A stretch of DNA of 64,000 bases from Acidobacteriota bacterium. GTDB lineage: Bacteria; Acidobacteriota; Terriglobia; Bryobacterales; UBA6623. Positions within the stretch are counted from its first letter, which is position 1; every line of letters starts with the position of its first letter. The notes under the pieces are model-generated. The model had not been told where the DNA came from and searched no databases. It saw only the letters and a list, made by a program, of their open reading frames with translations. The position numbers and the translations under genes were made by a program. The stretch covers positions 1-64,000 of the forward strand of contig WGMB01000002.1 of NCBI GenBank assembly GCA_016125275.1, in the 5' to 3' direction. Shown in pieces: positions 1-10,041 of this stretch.

Positions 1-1147
<1,147 letters not shown>

Positions 1148-1286
1148 GAATGCACCGCTGGACGGCGGGGAGGGGACAGATACAACCGGGCTTCGTGGCG
1201 GAAACCGGTTTGTCTGGGGAAAGGGCCGCGCGAGATCTCACGCAACCAATCGACAGCATACCGCAGCGGATAGGCGACGGCAACGC

Positions 1287-2930
1287 CTAGCGCAGGTAGG
1301 CCGCCAACGCCTCGATGTTCTTGGCGAAGGTCTCCGACACGATCATCCTCTCCACGACCGGCGCGGAACCGCGAAAGACCTCCACCGTGGCGTCGTCGGG
1401 AAGGGGGATCGTACGGCCTCCGATGCGCACCACCATGGGCTCGGCGGCGTAAACGCTGGCGACGCGATCGGCCCGGCCCGCCACGCCGTCCTCGACCCAG
1501 ACGCCGCGTCCGTCGCGCGAGTCCAGGATGCGCCGTACCTCGGCGTCACTCGGCTTCGGCGGAGCCGCATCGCCCGACCAGGGCGAGAGCCCGTGCAGCC
1601 GAGCCGGCCGCCGAATGCTCGCCGGGTCAGTGGCGCTCAAGCGCTGGTAGTCGGCCTCGATCGCCGCCAGCGGCCGGCCGCTGATCCACATGCCGTAGTG
1701 CGTGATGGTGTGGTGGTCGTCATAAGTGACCTTGTAGCCGTCCGGGCGCACCAGTTCGCCGCCCGCCACGCGGATCATCGTGCCGCGGGTGATGAACAGC
1801 CCGCGATTGGTGTGCAGTTCGAAGAAGCGCGCCAGGCAGAGAGTCCCTGGGGGACAGGTCCGTGCCTTGCGCGCGGGCGGATGGGGATCCGCGGGCAGCC
1901 CTGAAGCCTTCAGATACGCCAGCGCCTTGGGGATCGGCTCGAGGTACTTGCGGTCGCCGGTTTCGCGGTAAATCGTCAGCAGCACGCGCATCGCGCTCTG
2001 CGACTCTCCGCCGGTCACCGAAGGCGGCTCGAACACTCTGGCCCAGGCCGGATGCATGTCCCGATCGTACTGTTGCGCCCAAGCCGGCTGCGGGTCGGGC
2101 ATCTGGGCCAGCAGCAGGAAGTCCCCGCCGCGGCGCGCGACGTCGAGGTAGCGCGGCTGGTCGTAGATGCGGGCGGCCTCCAGGTAGGCGTCGATCATGT
2201 CGGCCAAAGTGTTGTCGTTGAGCGTGTAGTGCGAACGGTAGTCCTCGCCGGGCCATTCCCGCGCCCAGGTCTCCGGATAAGAGGCCCTCTTGACGGGGAA
2301 CTCGGCCGGATCGGGAAAGCGCACGTAGCGCTGGGGCCAGGCTCCGTTGGGATACTGCGCCTTCAGCAGAGACTCCAGCGCGAACAGTGTGGCTTCGTGG
2401 ATCGCTTCGTCCTTGAAGCCGAGCTCGCGGTCCACGCGCATCATCAGCCGCAGCGCCGCCTGACTGACGTTGTCGTCCAGCGTGGTGTCGAGCTCCGGAC
2501 GGTTCTCACACGGCCCGTCGGCGCGATAGGGGTAGTCCTTCCGCTTGGAGGCGTCGAACTCGATCAGCTTGTCCCACCCGCCGTTGCAGAGCTGTCCCCG
2601 CACCAGAGCCCCGGCGGTCTCGCGCGCGGCTTCCAGGTAGTAACGGTCGCCGGTGGCTTCATAGGCTTCCAGGTAAGCCATGCCGACGCGCGGCGTGCCG
2701 GCTCGCTGAATGCTCACCTGGGTGGGCCCCTGAGCGTGCTCGGAGCGGCCATAGCTCAAGTCCTCGGCGTATTGGAAGTGGTAGCCGCCGCCGGTGGAGA
2801 CCTGGGTCCGAAAGACTTCCACGGCCTGTCGCAGAGCGTCCGCCGCCTCCTTGTTCAGGTCAGCCCCGGCCAGGGGGGCGGCCAGGACCAGCGGAGCGGC
2901 GACGGCCAACCGAAAAATCCAGCGCGACAC
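1287..2930 (-). CDS. pelA: Secreted pectate lyase, PL10-like
   Basis: Probable periplasmic or secreted polygalacturonate lyase that cleaves pectin backbones by beta-elimination. From the GTG at 2930 the protein is 547 residues and starts with a signal peptide (hydrophobic LAVAAPLVLAAPLAGA, then DLNKEA). The first half carries alpha/alpha-toroid landmarks of PelA enzymes: GGGYHFQYAED, LDDNVSQAALRLMMRVD, YPNGAWPQRYVRFPDP and YTLNDNTLADMIDAYLEAA. Further on, LARFFELHTNRGLFITRG matches the family's conserved ARFYE.xTNRP.F segment. At 547 residues it is longer than typical PelA (about 330-400); the last 150 residues show no recognised domain. The start is uncertain: a TTG at 2939 and frames up to 3275 are open, but those would precede the signal peptide and overlap the divergent gene at 2997. 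Family call is from motif memory, not a search. Confidence 0.82.
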   Translation of the reverse strand: MSRWIFRLAVAAPLVLAAPLAGADLNKEAADALRQAVEVFRTQVSTGGGYHFQYAEDLSYGRSEHAQGPTQVSIQRAGTPRVGMAYLEAYEATGDRYYLEAARETAGALVRGQLCNGGWDKLIEFDASKRKDYPYRADGPCENRPELDTTLDDNVSQAALRLMMRVDRELGFKDEAIHEATLFALESLLKAQYPNGAWPQRYVRFPDPAEFPVKRASYPETWAREWPGEDYRSHYTLNDNTLADMIDAYLEAARIYDQPRYLDVARRGGDFLLLAQMPDPQPAWAQQYDRDMHPAWARVFEPPSVTGGESQSAMRVLLTIYRETGDRKYLEPIPKALAYLKASGLPADPHPPARKARTCPPGTLCLARFFELHTNRGLFITRGTMIRVAGGELVRPDGYKVTYDDHHTITHYGMWISGRPLAAIEADYQRLSATDPASIRRPARLHGLSPWSGDAAPPKPSDAEVRRILDSRDGRGVWVEDGVAGRADRVASVYAAEPMVVRIGGRTIPLPDDATVEVFRGSAPVVERMIVSETFAKNIEALAAYLR

Positions 2931-2996
2931 GTCGAGCAATGTACCAATTCCAGCCCCGCGAACGTGGTATTTTCTCCAGCAGACGGGACTCGACCG

Positions 2997-3323
2997 ATGC
3001 CGAACCGCCACCTCTGCTCGCATCTGCTGGAGATCTTCATCGAAGGTCAGTCGCAGTTGCCGGGCGTCGTCAATCTCGAGCAGATCGGCCCCAACGACGC
3101 CATCGTGGCGTCCGAGCAGGCGTTGCCGACGCACGCCGAGGTCATCCTGCGAACCGAGGGGTTCACCGCACCCGCCTCCGTGGAGGTGTGTTTCCGCCGG
3201 GAAACCGACTACGAAGCCCTGCTGGTCTTCCGCGACGGCTTCCGCTGGTCTGCCGAGGCGTGGACGCCTGATCACCTCTTCCGGGTCGAGCAGATCGCCA
3301 AGGGCGCCGCCGGCTCCCAGTAA
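2997..3323 (+). CDS. Small hypothetical protein (108 aa)
   Basis: No family recognised. The protein starts MPNRHLCSHLLEIFIEG and has a mixed alpha/beta look with no signal peptide, membrane segment or cysteine cluster, so it is probably cytoplasmic. The segment ending in VEVCFRRETDYEALLVFRDG reads like a small beta-barrel or sandwich of alternating hydrophobic strands. It is divergent from the pectate lyase with a 66-bp gap. The ATG at 2997 is chosen because upstream the same frame merely runs antisense through the lyase. Coding bias and the clean stop at 3321-3323 support it as real. Confidence 0.6.
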   Translation: MPNRHLCSHLLEIFIEGQSQLPGVVNLEQIGPNDAIVASEQALPTHAEVILRTEGFTAPASVEVCFRRETDYEALLVFRDGFRWSAEAWTPDHLFRVEQIAKGAAGSQ

Positions 3324-3351
3324 GCCGCCCCGTCTGGGATCGGAGCCGGTC

Positions 3352-4263
3352 CTATAGGGCCAGCTCGCCTTTGTAGACCAGGTCCTTGAGCTTGAAGCGC
3401 GCCTTGATCGGCAGGCCGCCGCCTCGCCGCGGGTTTTCGCTCTGCTCGGCTTCCTGCCCGGCCTCGCCCTCGGGCTGCCGCCGCCCTTGCCCCGCTCCGG
3501 GACCGCCGCCCATGCGGAGGGTGAGCGCGAACTCGACCTGCTTGTCGTCGAGCACGATCGGGTCGGTCTTGGGGAAGAAGAAATACAGCTCGACGGCTTG
3601 CTCGTTGGCGCGGCCCTCGGCCTTGACGGCGGCCAGCGGGTCCTTGCCCTTTCTCTCCAAGTGCGCCTCGGGAGCCAGACGGCCGGCGTTCTCGGCCAAA
3701 CGGCTCATGCGGGCCGGAAAGCCCGAAACCGCCACGATGTAGTGCTCGCCGGGAGCATCGAGAAACTTCTGCTGGTCGGCCGTGATCTCTCCGCCCTCGG
3801 CGCCCATGCGGCTCCGCAGGATGGCTTCCTTCACGGGACGCGCCGTCTGCCAGCGCACATAGAGCGGGCGTTGGGCGAAACCGCCGCCACCGCCGCCCAT
3901 GCGGCCGCCACCGCCGCCGCCTCCAAAGCCACCGCCTCCTCCGCCACCGCCGCCGAAACCGCCGCCGCCGTCCGTATCTCCGCCTCCGCCGCCGAGACCG
4001 CCGCCTCCTCCCGCGCCGCCGCCGGCCCCGCCGAAGCCGCCGCCGCCACGGCCGCCTCCGCCGCCGCCTCCCGGTCCGCCGGAGCCGCCGGGCGGGCTGA
4101 GCGCGACCTGCGATACCCAGGGCGACTTGAACAGCATCTGCTGGACGTTCTCCATCGACCAATCGCGAAAGTCGGGAGTCTTGTCCCAGAAATCAGCCGC
4201 CCGCAAATCCCAACTCGCTGCCAGCGCCAGGGGCGCGGCTCGCAGGACCTCTCGTCTCGTCAT
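3352..4263 (-). CDS. Secreted glycine-rich hypothetical protein
   Basis: 303 residues. The N-terminus MTRREVLRAAPLALAASWDLRAA is an export signal with a twin-arginine-like RR. Then comes DFWDKTPDFRDWSMENVQQM, a segment I associate with uncharacterised acidobacterial secreted proteins (a 'FWxxK...W...EVxxxL..SPW' opening). Residues about 58-122 are almost pure glycine with scattered R, A, F and D, encoded by GGC/GGA-type repeats at roughly 3895-4090. The C-terminal half returns to normal composition (VKEAILRSRMGAEGGEIT...). The tract is flexible or disordered and prone to length variation. It converges on the small gene ending at 3323 and is divergent from hisS. No function is assigned. Confidence 0.7.
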   Translation of the reverse strand: MTRREVLRAAPLALAASWDLRAADFWDKTPDFRDWSMENVQQMLFKSPWVSQVALSPPGGSGGPGGGGGGGRGGGGFGGAGGGAGGGGGLGGGGGDTDGGGGFGGGGGGGGGFGGGGGGGRMGGGGGGFAQRPLYVRWQTARPVKEAILRSRMGAEGGEITADQQKFLDAPGEHYIVAVSGFPARMSRLAENAGRLAPEAHLERKGKDPLAAVKAEGRANEQAVELYFFFPKTDPIVLDDKQVEFALTLRMGGGPGAGQGRRQPEGEAGQEAEQSENPRRGGGLPIKARFKLKDLVYKGELAL

Positions 4264-4368
4264 GGCTGGCGTCCTCCGTACGGAACCGGGCTCAGCTTAT
4301 CACCGCCCGCGGCGCGTTTGGGCGAAGAATCGGGTCGCGGGTTACGGTGCTACCCTGGGCTTTCCGAG

Positions 4369-5784
4369 ATGAAGATCGAAGCGCGTTTGTCCCGCGGTCT
4401 GCGCGACCTGTTCCCCGAGGAGATGATTCCTCGCCAGCGGATGCTCGACGTCATTCGCGGCGTCTACGAGAGCTACGGCTTTTCGCCGCTGGAGACGCCG
4501 GCGGTCGAGTACCTCGACGTGCTGTCGGGTTCGGCGGGCGAAGAGGCGCAGCAGTCGATGTTCCGGGTGACGAACCCGGAAGAAGAAGCCCTGGGACTGC
4601 GCTTCGACCTCACCGTGCCGCTCTCGCGCGTGGTCTCGCAGTACGGACAACAGATCGACTTCCCCTTCCGGCGCTACCAGGTCTCTCCGGTGTGGCGCGC
4701 CGACAAGCCGGCGCCCGGCCGCTTCCGGCAGTTCACGCAGTTCGACATCGACTCGGTCGGGGCGCCGTCGGAAATCGCCGACGTCGAGATCATGGCCGCC
4801 ATGTGCGACACGCTTGACGCGCTGCAGGTCGGCCGCTACCGGGTACGCTTCTCGTCGCGCAAGATCCTGAACCTGCTCCTTTCCTACGCGGGTATTCCGG
4901 AGGATCAAGGCGTCCACGTCTTCCGCGTGCTCGACAAGCTCGACAAGATCGGCCTGCCGAAGGTGAAGCTCGAGCTGACCACCGGCTATACGGACGAATC
5001 CGGCGCGCCGATCTCGGGCCTGGGACTGTCGGACAGGCAGGCGGCGCAGATCGAGACTTTTCTGGGCATCACGGGCGAGACCCGCGCCGAAGCGCTGGGC
5101 AAGGTGCGCGAGCTGTTCGCGTCGGTCGAAGGCGCGACCGCAGAGCTCGATGAGATCCAGACCATCTCGGATCACTTGGAGGCGCTGGGCTACGGGTCCG
5201 ACCGCGTGATGCTCGACGTCTCCATCGCGCGCGGGCTGGCCTACTACACCGGCCCCGTCTTCGAGGCAAACCTGCTGGACGCTCCCGAGTTCGGGTCGGT
5301 CTTCGCCGGCGGGCGCTACGACAACCTCGTGACGCGCTTCGGCGGCCAGCCGATTCCCGCCACGGGGGCCTCGATCGGCGTGGACCGGCTGCTGGCGGCG
5401 CTGGTGCACTTGAAACGCGTTTCGCAGCCCAAGACCACGGCCCAAGTGCTGGTGACGGCCATGGACGGCAGCTTGATGAGCGAGTACCTGGCGATCGCCT
5501 TCGAGCTGCGGCGCGCGGGCGTGCGGACCGAAATCCACGTGGGGCGGCCGAAGAAGCTGGGCAAGCAGCTCCAACGGGCCGATCGGCTGCAGATCCCCTA
5601 TGTGGTCATCATGGGCGGCGACGAAGCCGCGCGCGGCGTGGTCACCCTCAAGCAGATGGAGGTCGGCCGCGAGGAGTCCGAGACCGTACAGAGTCACGAG
5701 GAGTGGAAGGCGGCGCGCTTCGGCCAGCAAGAAGTGCCGCGCACCGAGCTCGCGGCGACCCTCCGGCGTCTGCTCGGCCACTAG
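4369..5784 (+). CDS. hisS: Histidyl-tRNA synthetase
   Basis: Charges tRNA-His with histidine (class II aminoacyl-tRNA synthetase, cytoplasmic dimer). 471 residues from the ATG at 4369. Start: MKIEARLSRGLRDLFPEE. Class II motif 2 region is FRRYQVSPVWRADKPAPGRF followed by RQFTQFDID. The histidine-specific HisA motif is RGLAYYTGPVFE, and motif 3 is ATGASIGVDRLLAAL. The C-terminal anticodon-binding domain (about 380-471) includes VLVTAMDG and KKLGKQLQRADRLQIPYVVIMG. It is slightly longer than the usual 420-430. The frame is open further upstream, but that part is antisense to the glycine-rich gene. A strong hairpin with a T-run follows at 5805-5843. Confidence 0.96.
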   Translation: MKIEARLSRGLRDLFPEEMIPRQRMLDVIRGVYESYGFSPLETPAVEYLDVLSGSAGEEAQQSMFRVTNPEEEALGLRFDLTVPLSRVVSQYGQQIDFPFRRYQVSPVWRADKPAPGRFRQFTQFDIDSVGAPSEIADVEIMAAMCDTLDALQVGRYRVRFSSRKILNLLLSYAGIPEDQGVHVFRVLDKLDKIGLPKVKLELTTGYTDESGAPISGLGLSDRQAAQIETFLGITGETRAEALGKVRELFASVEGATAELDEIQTISDHLEALGYGSDRVMLDVSIARGLAYYTGPVFEANLLDAPEFGSVFAGGRYDNLVTRFGGQPIPATGASIGVDRLLAALVHLKRVSQPKTTAQVLVTAMDGSLMSEYLAIAFELRRAGVRTEIHVGRPKKLGKQLQRADRLQIPYVVIMGGDEAARGVVTLKQMEVGREESETVQSHEEWKAARFGQQEVPRTELAATLRRLLGH

Positions 5785-5804
5785 CGGGATCTTCGGGAAA
5801 AGCA

Positions 5805-5843
5805 GAACGGGGGAGGCCGGCTTGGCTTCCCCCGTTCGTTTTT
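5805..5843. terminator. Bidirectional intrinsic terminator between hisS and sodA
   Basis: A 14-bp stem with one G-T pair (5805-5818 with 5824-5837) and a 5-base loop is followed by TTTTT at 5839-5843, as expected for hisS termination. On the other strand the stem is followed by a T-rich stretch (complement of aaaa at about 5798-5801), so it can also serve the convergent sodA gene. Confidence 0.85.
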
Positions 5844-5862
5844 CCGGCTCGACCGGGTCCGA

Positions 5863-6471
<609 letters not shown>

Positions 6472-6751
6472 GGGGTTCTTGCTCCTTCTTGGTACTTTGT
6501 CGTGGACTCGTGAGTGAGGTCGGACGTTACAGCCCCCGGCTCGGGCCCGAGCTCACAAGGCCGGCGTCGGGAGAAGCGCAAAAGACCGTTAGTGTACAAC
6601 ACGAACTGCGGGAGCCGACTTTTCCCGCACGCGCCGTTCCAGGGCGGTAACCTGACCGGACCAAAACGGCGTCTAGATGATCGGGCGGTAACCGAACGGA
6701 CCAAGCCGTCTGCTAACATCCATATCGATAATCTCTAGCTGTACTGAATCC
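6472..6751. other. Divergent intergenic region, sodA / adaptor
   Basis: 280 bp without a convincing ORF. It must hold the sodA promoter (leftward) and the adaptor-gene promoter (rightward). A GATAAT at about 6726-6731, shortly before the ATG at 6752, could be a -10 element. No clear operator palindrome seen. Confidence 0.4.
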
Positions 6752-8158
6752 ATGAACGCGCCCGCCCTGCCATTCCACCTGACCTTCTTTGGCGCAGCTC
6801 CGCACTTGCCCGAGCCGGCCCTGCCGCAGACGACGCCGGAGAGCGATCCGGGCGCGCCCGACCCGACTCCTCCTGAAAAGAAGGGCTCCTGGGGTCCCTG
6901 GCTGCTGCTGTTGGGCATTCTGGGCGGCGCAGCGACATGGGCGCTGACCAACCAGGCCAAGATCGGCGGCCCCAGCGGCCCGGTGGCGGTCGCGAACACA
7001 GTGGTGGTGAAGGCGGGCGAGCTCGACAAGAAGCTGCGCGTGGGCGGCACGATCACGGCGACCGAGTTCGCGGCGATTACCTCGCCCCGCATGCGCGGTC
7101 CGCGCGACGCCGGCCGCAGCTCACTCACACTGATGTCGCTGGCCGAGCCCGGCTCGATGGTCCATGCCGGCGACAACGTGGCCGAGTTCGAGCTCAAGTG
7201 GCTGGAAGATCACATCGACGACCGCACCTCGGCGGTGGTGCAGAGCAAGGCGACGGTAGCCAAGCGCAAGGCGGACATCCTGCTGGAGCAGGAGACCTCC
7301 CGGCAGGCCGCCGTGACCGCCCAGGCCGAGTACGAGAAGGCCAAGCTGGACCTGCGCACCGCGCCGGTCCGGTCGCAGATCGAAGCCGAGGTTCTGAAGA
7401 ATACGGCAGAGGAAGCCGAGGCGACCTGGAAGCAGCTCGAGGAAGAGCGCAAGCTGAAGGAGACATCCCAGAAGGCTGAGCTGCGGGCCGCCGAGATCGG
7501 CGTGGAAGAAGACGTGCTCCATCTGCAGCGTCACCAGAACGACTTCTTGAAGATGAAGGTGGCCGCCCCGGTGAGCGGCCTGGTCGTGATCGAGCCGATG
7601 TACAAGGGCGGCGGACAGTTCCAGCAGGCCGCCGAGGGCGACCAGATCTATCCCGGCGCCCTGTTCATGCGCATTGTCAACCTCGACCACATGGTCTTGA
7701 CGGCCTCGCTCAATCAGGTGGACGTGCACTCGATCCACATGGGCCAGACGGCGAAGGTGCACTTGGACGCCTACCCGGAGCTGGAGCTCGAAGGCCGCGT
7801 GGTGAGCATCGGGGCGATCGCGTCCGAGTCCAGCGGCGGCGGCTTCGGACGCGGCGGCTCGGGCCTCTACGTGAAGTCGGTGCCGGTGGAGATCGCCATC
7901 CACTCCGACGACACCCGCGTGATCCCGGACCTGTCGGCCAGCGCAGACATTCTCCTCGAAGATCCTTCCTCCGGCTTGCTGGCGCCTCGCGAAGCGATCC
8001 GAGAGGATGACAAGGGCTCGTTCGTACTGGTCCGCACGGGCCAGAAGTTCGAACGCCGCAACGTGACCCTCGGCGAGCAGAACACGACGCACGTTCTGAT
8101 CAAGGACGGCGTGGCCGAGGGAGACGAGCTGCTCATCGGAGCGCCGCCGGAGGTCTGA
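6752..8158 (+). CDS. HlyD/RND-type efflux adaptor (membrane fusion protein)
   Basis: 468 residues. A proline-rich cytoplasmic N-terminus is followed by one transmembrane helix (about 50-66, WGPWLLLLGILGGAATWAL). Then come a biotinyl/lipoyl-like half (VKAGELDKKLRVGGTITA), a long coiled-coil hairpin (about 150-265, rich in K, E, A, Q), the second lipoyl half (LKMKVAAPVSGLVVIEPMY) and a beta-barrel (VLTASLNQVDVHSIHMGQTAKVHLDAYPELELEG). This is the order of periplasmic adaptor subunits of ABC or RND exporters. No inner-membrane pump or outer-membrane channel is adjacent; the next gene, 23 bp downstream, is a sensor kinase. It therefore either works with a distant pump or belongs to the signalling cluster. 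Substrate unknown. Confidence 0.85.
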   Translation: MNAPALPFHLTFFGAAPHLPEPALPQTTPESDPGAPDPTPPEKKGSWGPWLLLLGILGGAATWALTNQAKIGGPSGPVAVANTVVVKAGELDKKLRVGGTITATEFAAITSPRMRGPRDAGRSSLTLMSLAEPGSMVHAGDNVAEFELKWLEDHIDDRTSAVVQSKATVAKRKADILLEQETSRQAAVTAQAEYEKAKLDLRTAPVRSQIEAEVLKNTAEEAEATWKQLEEERKLKETSQKAELRAAEIGVEEDVLHLQRHQNDFLKMKVAAPVSGLVVIEPMYKGGGQFQQAAEGDQIYPGALFMRIVNLDHMVLTASLNQVDVHSIHMGQTAKVHLDAYPELELEGRVVSIGAIASESSGGGFGRGGSGLYVKSVPVEIAIHSDDTRVIPDLSASADILLEDPSSGLLAPREAIREDDKGSFVLVRTGQKFERRNVTLGEQNTTHVLIKDGVAEGDELLIGAPPEV

Positions 8159-8181
8159 CGCAACCGCGTCGCGACTCTCGA

Positions 8182-10041
8182 GTGTCCCGCTATTCCGGGC
8201 TCTGGGCGTACGCCGCCGCGCTCGGCGGGGCGGCCCTGTTCGGGCTGCTGTTGAGCTTCACGCCCATCGGCGGCCAGCTCGATTACTGGACCTACGACCT
8301 GCTGCTGCGGCTCTTCCCTCCCCCTGCGCGGCAATCCTCGGCCGTTATTCTCGCCATTGACGAACGCACGCTGGCCGCCTCGGGCGGCCTGATGAATTTG
8401 CGCCGTCCGGTGGGCGAGGCACTGCAAATTCTAGAGCGCTACGAGCCGGCCTCCATCGCCATCGACATCGTGCTGTCTGAGCGACGCGACGATGCCGAGA
8501 ACGAAGCACTGGCCCGCGCCATCGCCACCGAGCCGCCCACCGTCCTGGCGGCCAATCTGCGCGCTGACGGACAGGGCTGGGAGAACCCCGTCGAGCCCTT
8601 CTCGAGCGCCGCGGCCGCCCTCGGGCACGTTCACGCCGAGCCGGACGCCGACGGCGTCTGCCGCCGCATCCTGCTGGCCAAGGCCGCCGGGCGCGAGCGG
8701 CGCTGGGCGTTGGGCCTGGAAGCTTTTCGGCTGGCCCGCGACGCGACCGATATCCTGCAAACCGAGGACGGCCTGCAAGTCGGCGACGCCTTCATCCCCG
8801 CCCCCTATCGTCGGGACCAAGAGCTGCTGCTGCGCTACGCCAACCCGGCCTCGCCGATCGAGCGCTTGTCGCTGCAAACCGTGCTGGAGGATCCCTCCGC
8901 CGCCGAGGCGGTGCGCGGCCGAGCGGTCTTCGTGGGCGTGCTGGTGCTCGGGGGCCTCGACCGCTATCTGATGACGCCGTACTCGTTCGGCGAGCCGATG
9001 GCCGGCGTGGAGATCAACGCCAGCGTGTATGAGACGTTGGCTCGGGGCGAGTTTCTGCGGCCGGTCGCGCCCTCGACGGCGCTGGCGGCGGCGCTGTTGC
9101 TGGCGGGCGCGTTCGCGCTGCTGTTCCGCCGGTTGTCGGGCTGGCGCGCCGTGGCCGCCGGCGCGGGCCTGTTGGCGCTGGCGCAGACTCTGCCGGCGCT
9201 GCTGTTCCAGCAGGACCTGGTCTTCCCGGCCGCCCAGACGACCTTCGTCGCGTGGGCCTGCTTCCTCACCGGCGCCTCGTACCACTATTTGGTCGTGCGG
9301 CGGCAACTGGAAGTCTCCGAGGCGCAGACCAACCGCTACCAAAAGGCCGTCCACTACGTCACCCATGAGATGCGCACGCCGTTGACGGCCATCCAAGGCT
9401 CGAGCGAGCTCATCAGCCGCTTCAGCTTGCCCGAAGACAAACAGCGTCAGATCGGCGAGTTGATCCATAAGGAGTCCCAGCGGCTGGCCCGCATGGTGGA
9501 GATCTTTCTCAGCGTGGAGAGGCTCAGCGCCGGTCAGTTGGAGCTGCGCCGCGAAGCCGTCTCGGTGAGCGACGTGCTCGAAGAGTGCGTCCGAAGGGTG
9601 CGGCCTTTGGCCGACCGCAAACGCATCGCCGTCTCTTGCGAGGCGCCGCCGCATCTCAGGGTCGACGGAGACCACGAGCTACTCGAATATGCCTGCTATA
9701 ATTTGATTTCGAACGCTGTCAAATATTCGCCCGCCGAGACAGCGATCGACGTCCGCGCCTGGTCCTCTCCGGACCGCATCTTGATTGCCGTACGCGATCA
9801 AGGTTACGGGATGGACTCCTCCGAGCTTCGTAAGATCTTCCAACGTTTCTATCGCGCCCGCACGGCGCAGCAGTCGGGAGAAAACGGCAGCGGACTAGGT
9901 CTGGCGATCGTCGAGGAGATCGTCATACAACACCAAGGCTCGATTTCGGTCGAGAGTCAACCCGGCGAGGGCTCCTGCTTTACCGTGTCCTTGCCGCGCG
10001 GCGTTCTGGAATTGGAACCAAAAGCGGCCCGACATGCCTGA
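8182..10041 (+). CDS. CHASE2-domain sensor histidine kinase
   Basis: 619 residues from a GTG. Layout: TM1 (about 6-25), an extracytoplasmic CHASE2 sensor (about 35-285; AVILAIDERTLAASGG and YEPASIAIDIVLSERRDD are typical), and two or three closely spaced TM helices (about 290-370). Then a HisKA domain with phosphoacceptor His395 (VTHEMRTPLTAI) and a HATPase domain with N-box ACYNLISNAVKYSP, G1 DQGYGM and G2 GSGLGLAI. It autophosphorylates in response to an unknown periplasmic signal and donates phosphate to the regulator. The next gene starts before this one ends (8-bp overlap), which implies translational coupling of kinase and regulator. Confidence 0.93.
   Translation: MSRYSGLWAYAAALGGAALFGLLLSFTPIGGQLDYWTYDLLLRLFPPPARQSSAVILAIDERTLAASGGLMNLRRPVGEALQILERYEPASIAIDIVLSERRDDAENEALARAIATEPPTVLAANLRADGQGWENPVEPFSSAAAALGHVHAEPDADGVCRRILLAKAAGRERRWALGLEAFRLARDATDILQTEDGLQVGDAFIPAPYRRDQELLLRYANPASPIERLSLQTVLEDPSAAEAVRGRAVFVGVLVLGGLDRYLMTPYSFGEPMAGVEINASVYETLARGEFLRPVAPSTALAAALLLAGAFALLFRRLSGWRAVAAGAGLLALAQTLPALLFQQDLVFPAAQTTFVAWACFLTGASYHYLVVRRQLEVSEAQTNRYQKAVHYVTHEMRTPLTAIQGSSELISRFSLPEDKQRQIGELIHKESQRLARMVEIFLSVERLSAGQLELRREAVSVSDVLEECVRRVRPLADRKRIAVSCEAPPHLRVDGDHELLEYACYNLISNAVKYSPAETAIDVRAWSSPDRILIAVRDQGYGMDSSELRKIFQRFYRARTAQQSGENGSGLGLAIVEEIVIQHQGSISVESQPGEGSCFTVSLPRGVLELEPKAARHA

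Noticed and set aside
2052-2996. Long upstream extension of the small gene at 2997
   Set aside because: That portion runs antisense through the pectate lyase; the real protein begins at the ATG at 2997.
3487-4368. Upstream extension of hisS
   Set aside because: It lies antisense to the glycine-rich gene and gives alanine-rich low-complexity sequence; the family start is at 4369.
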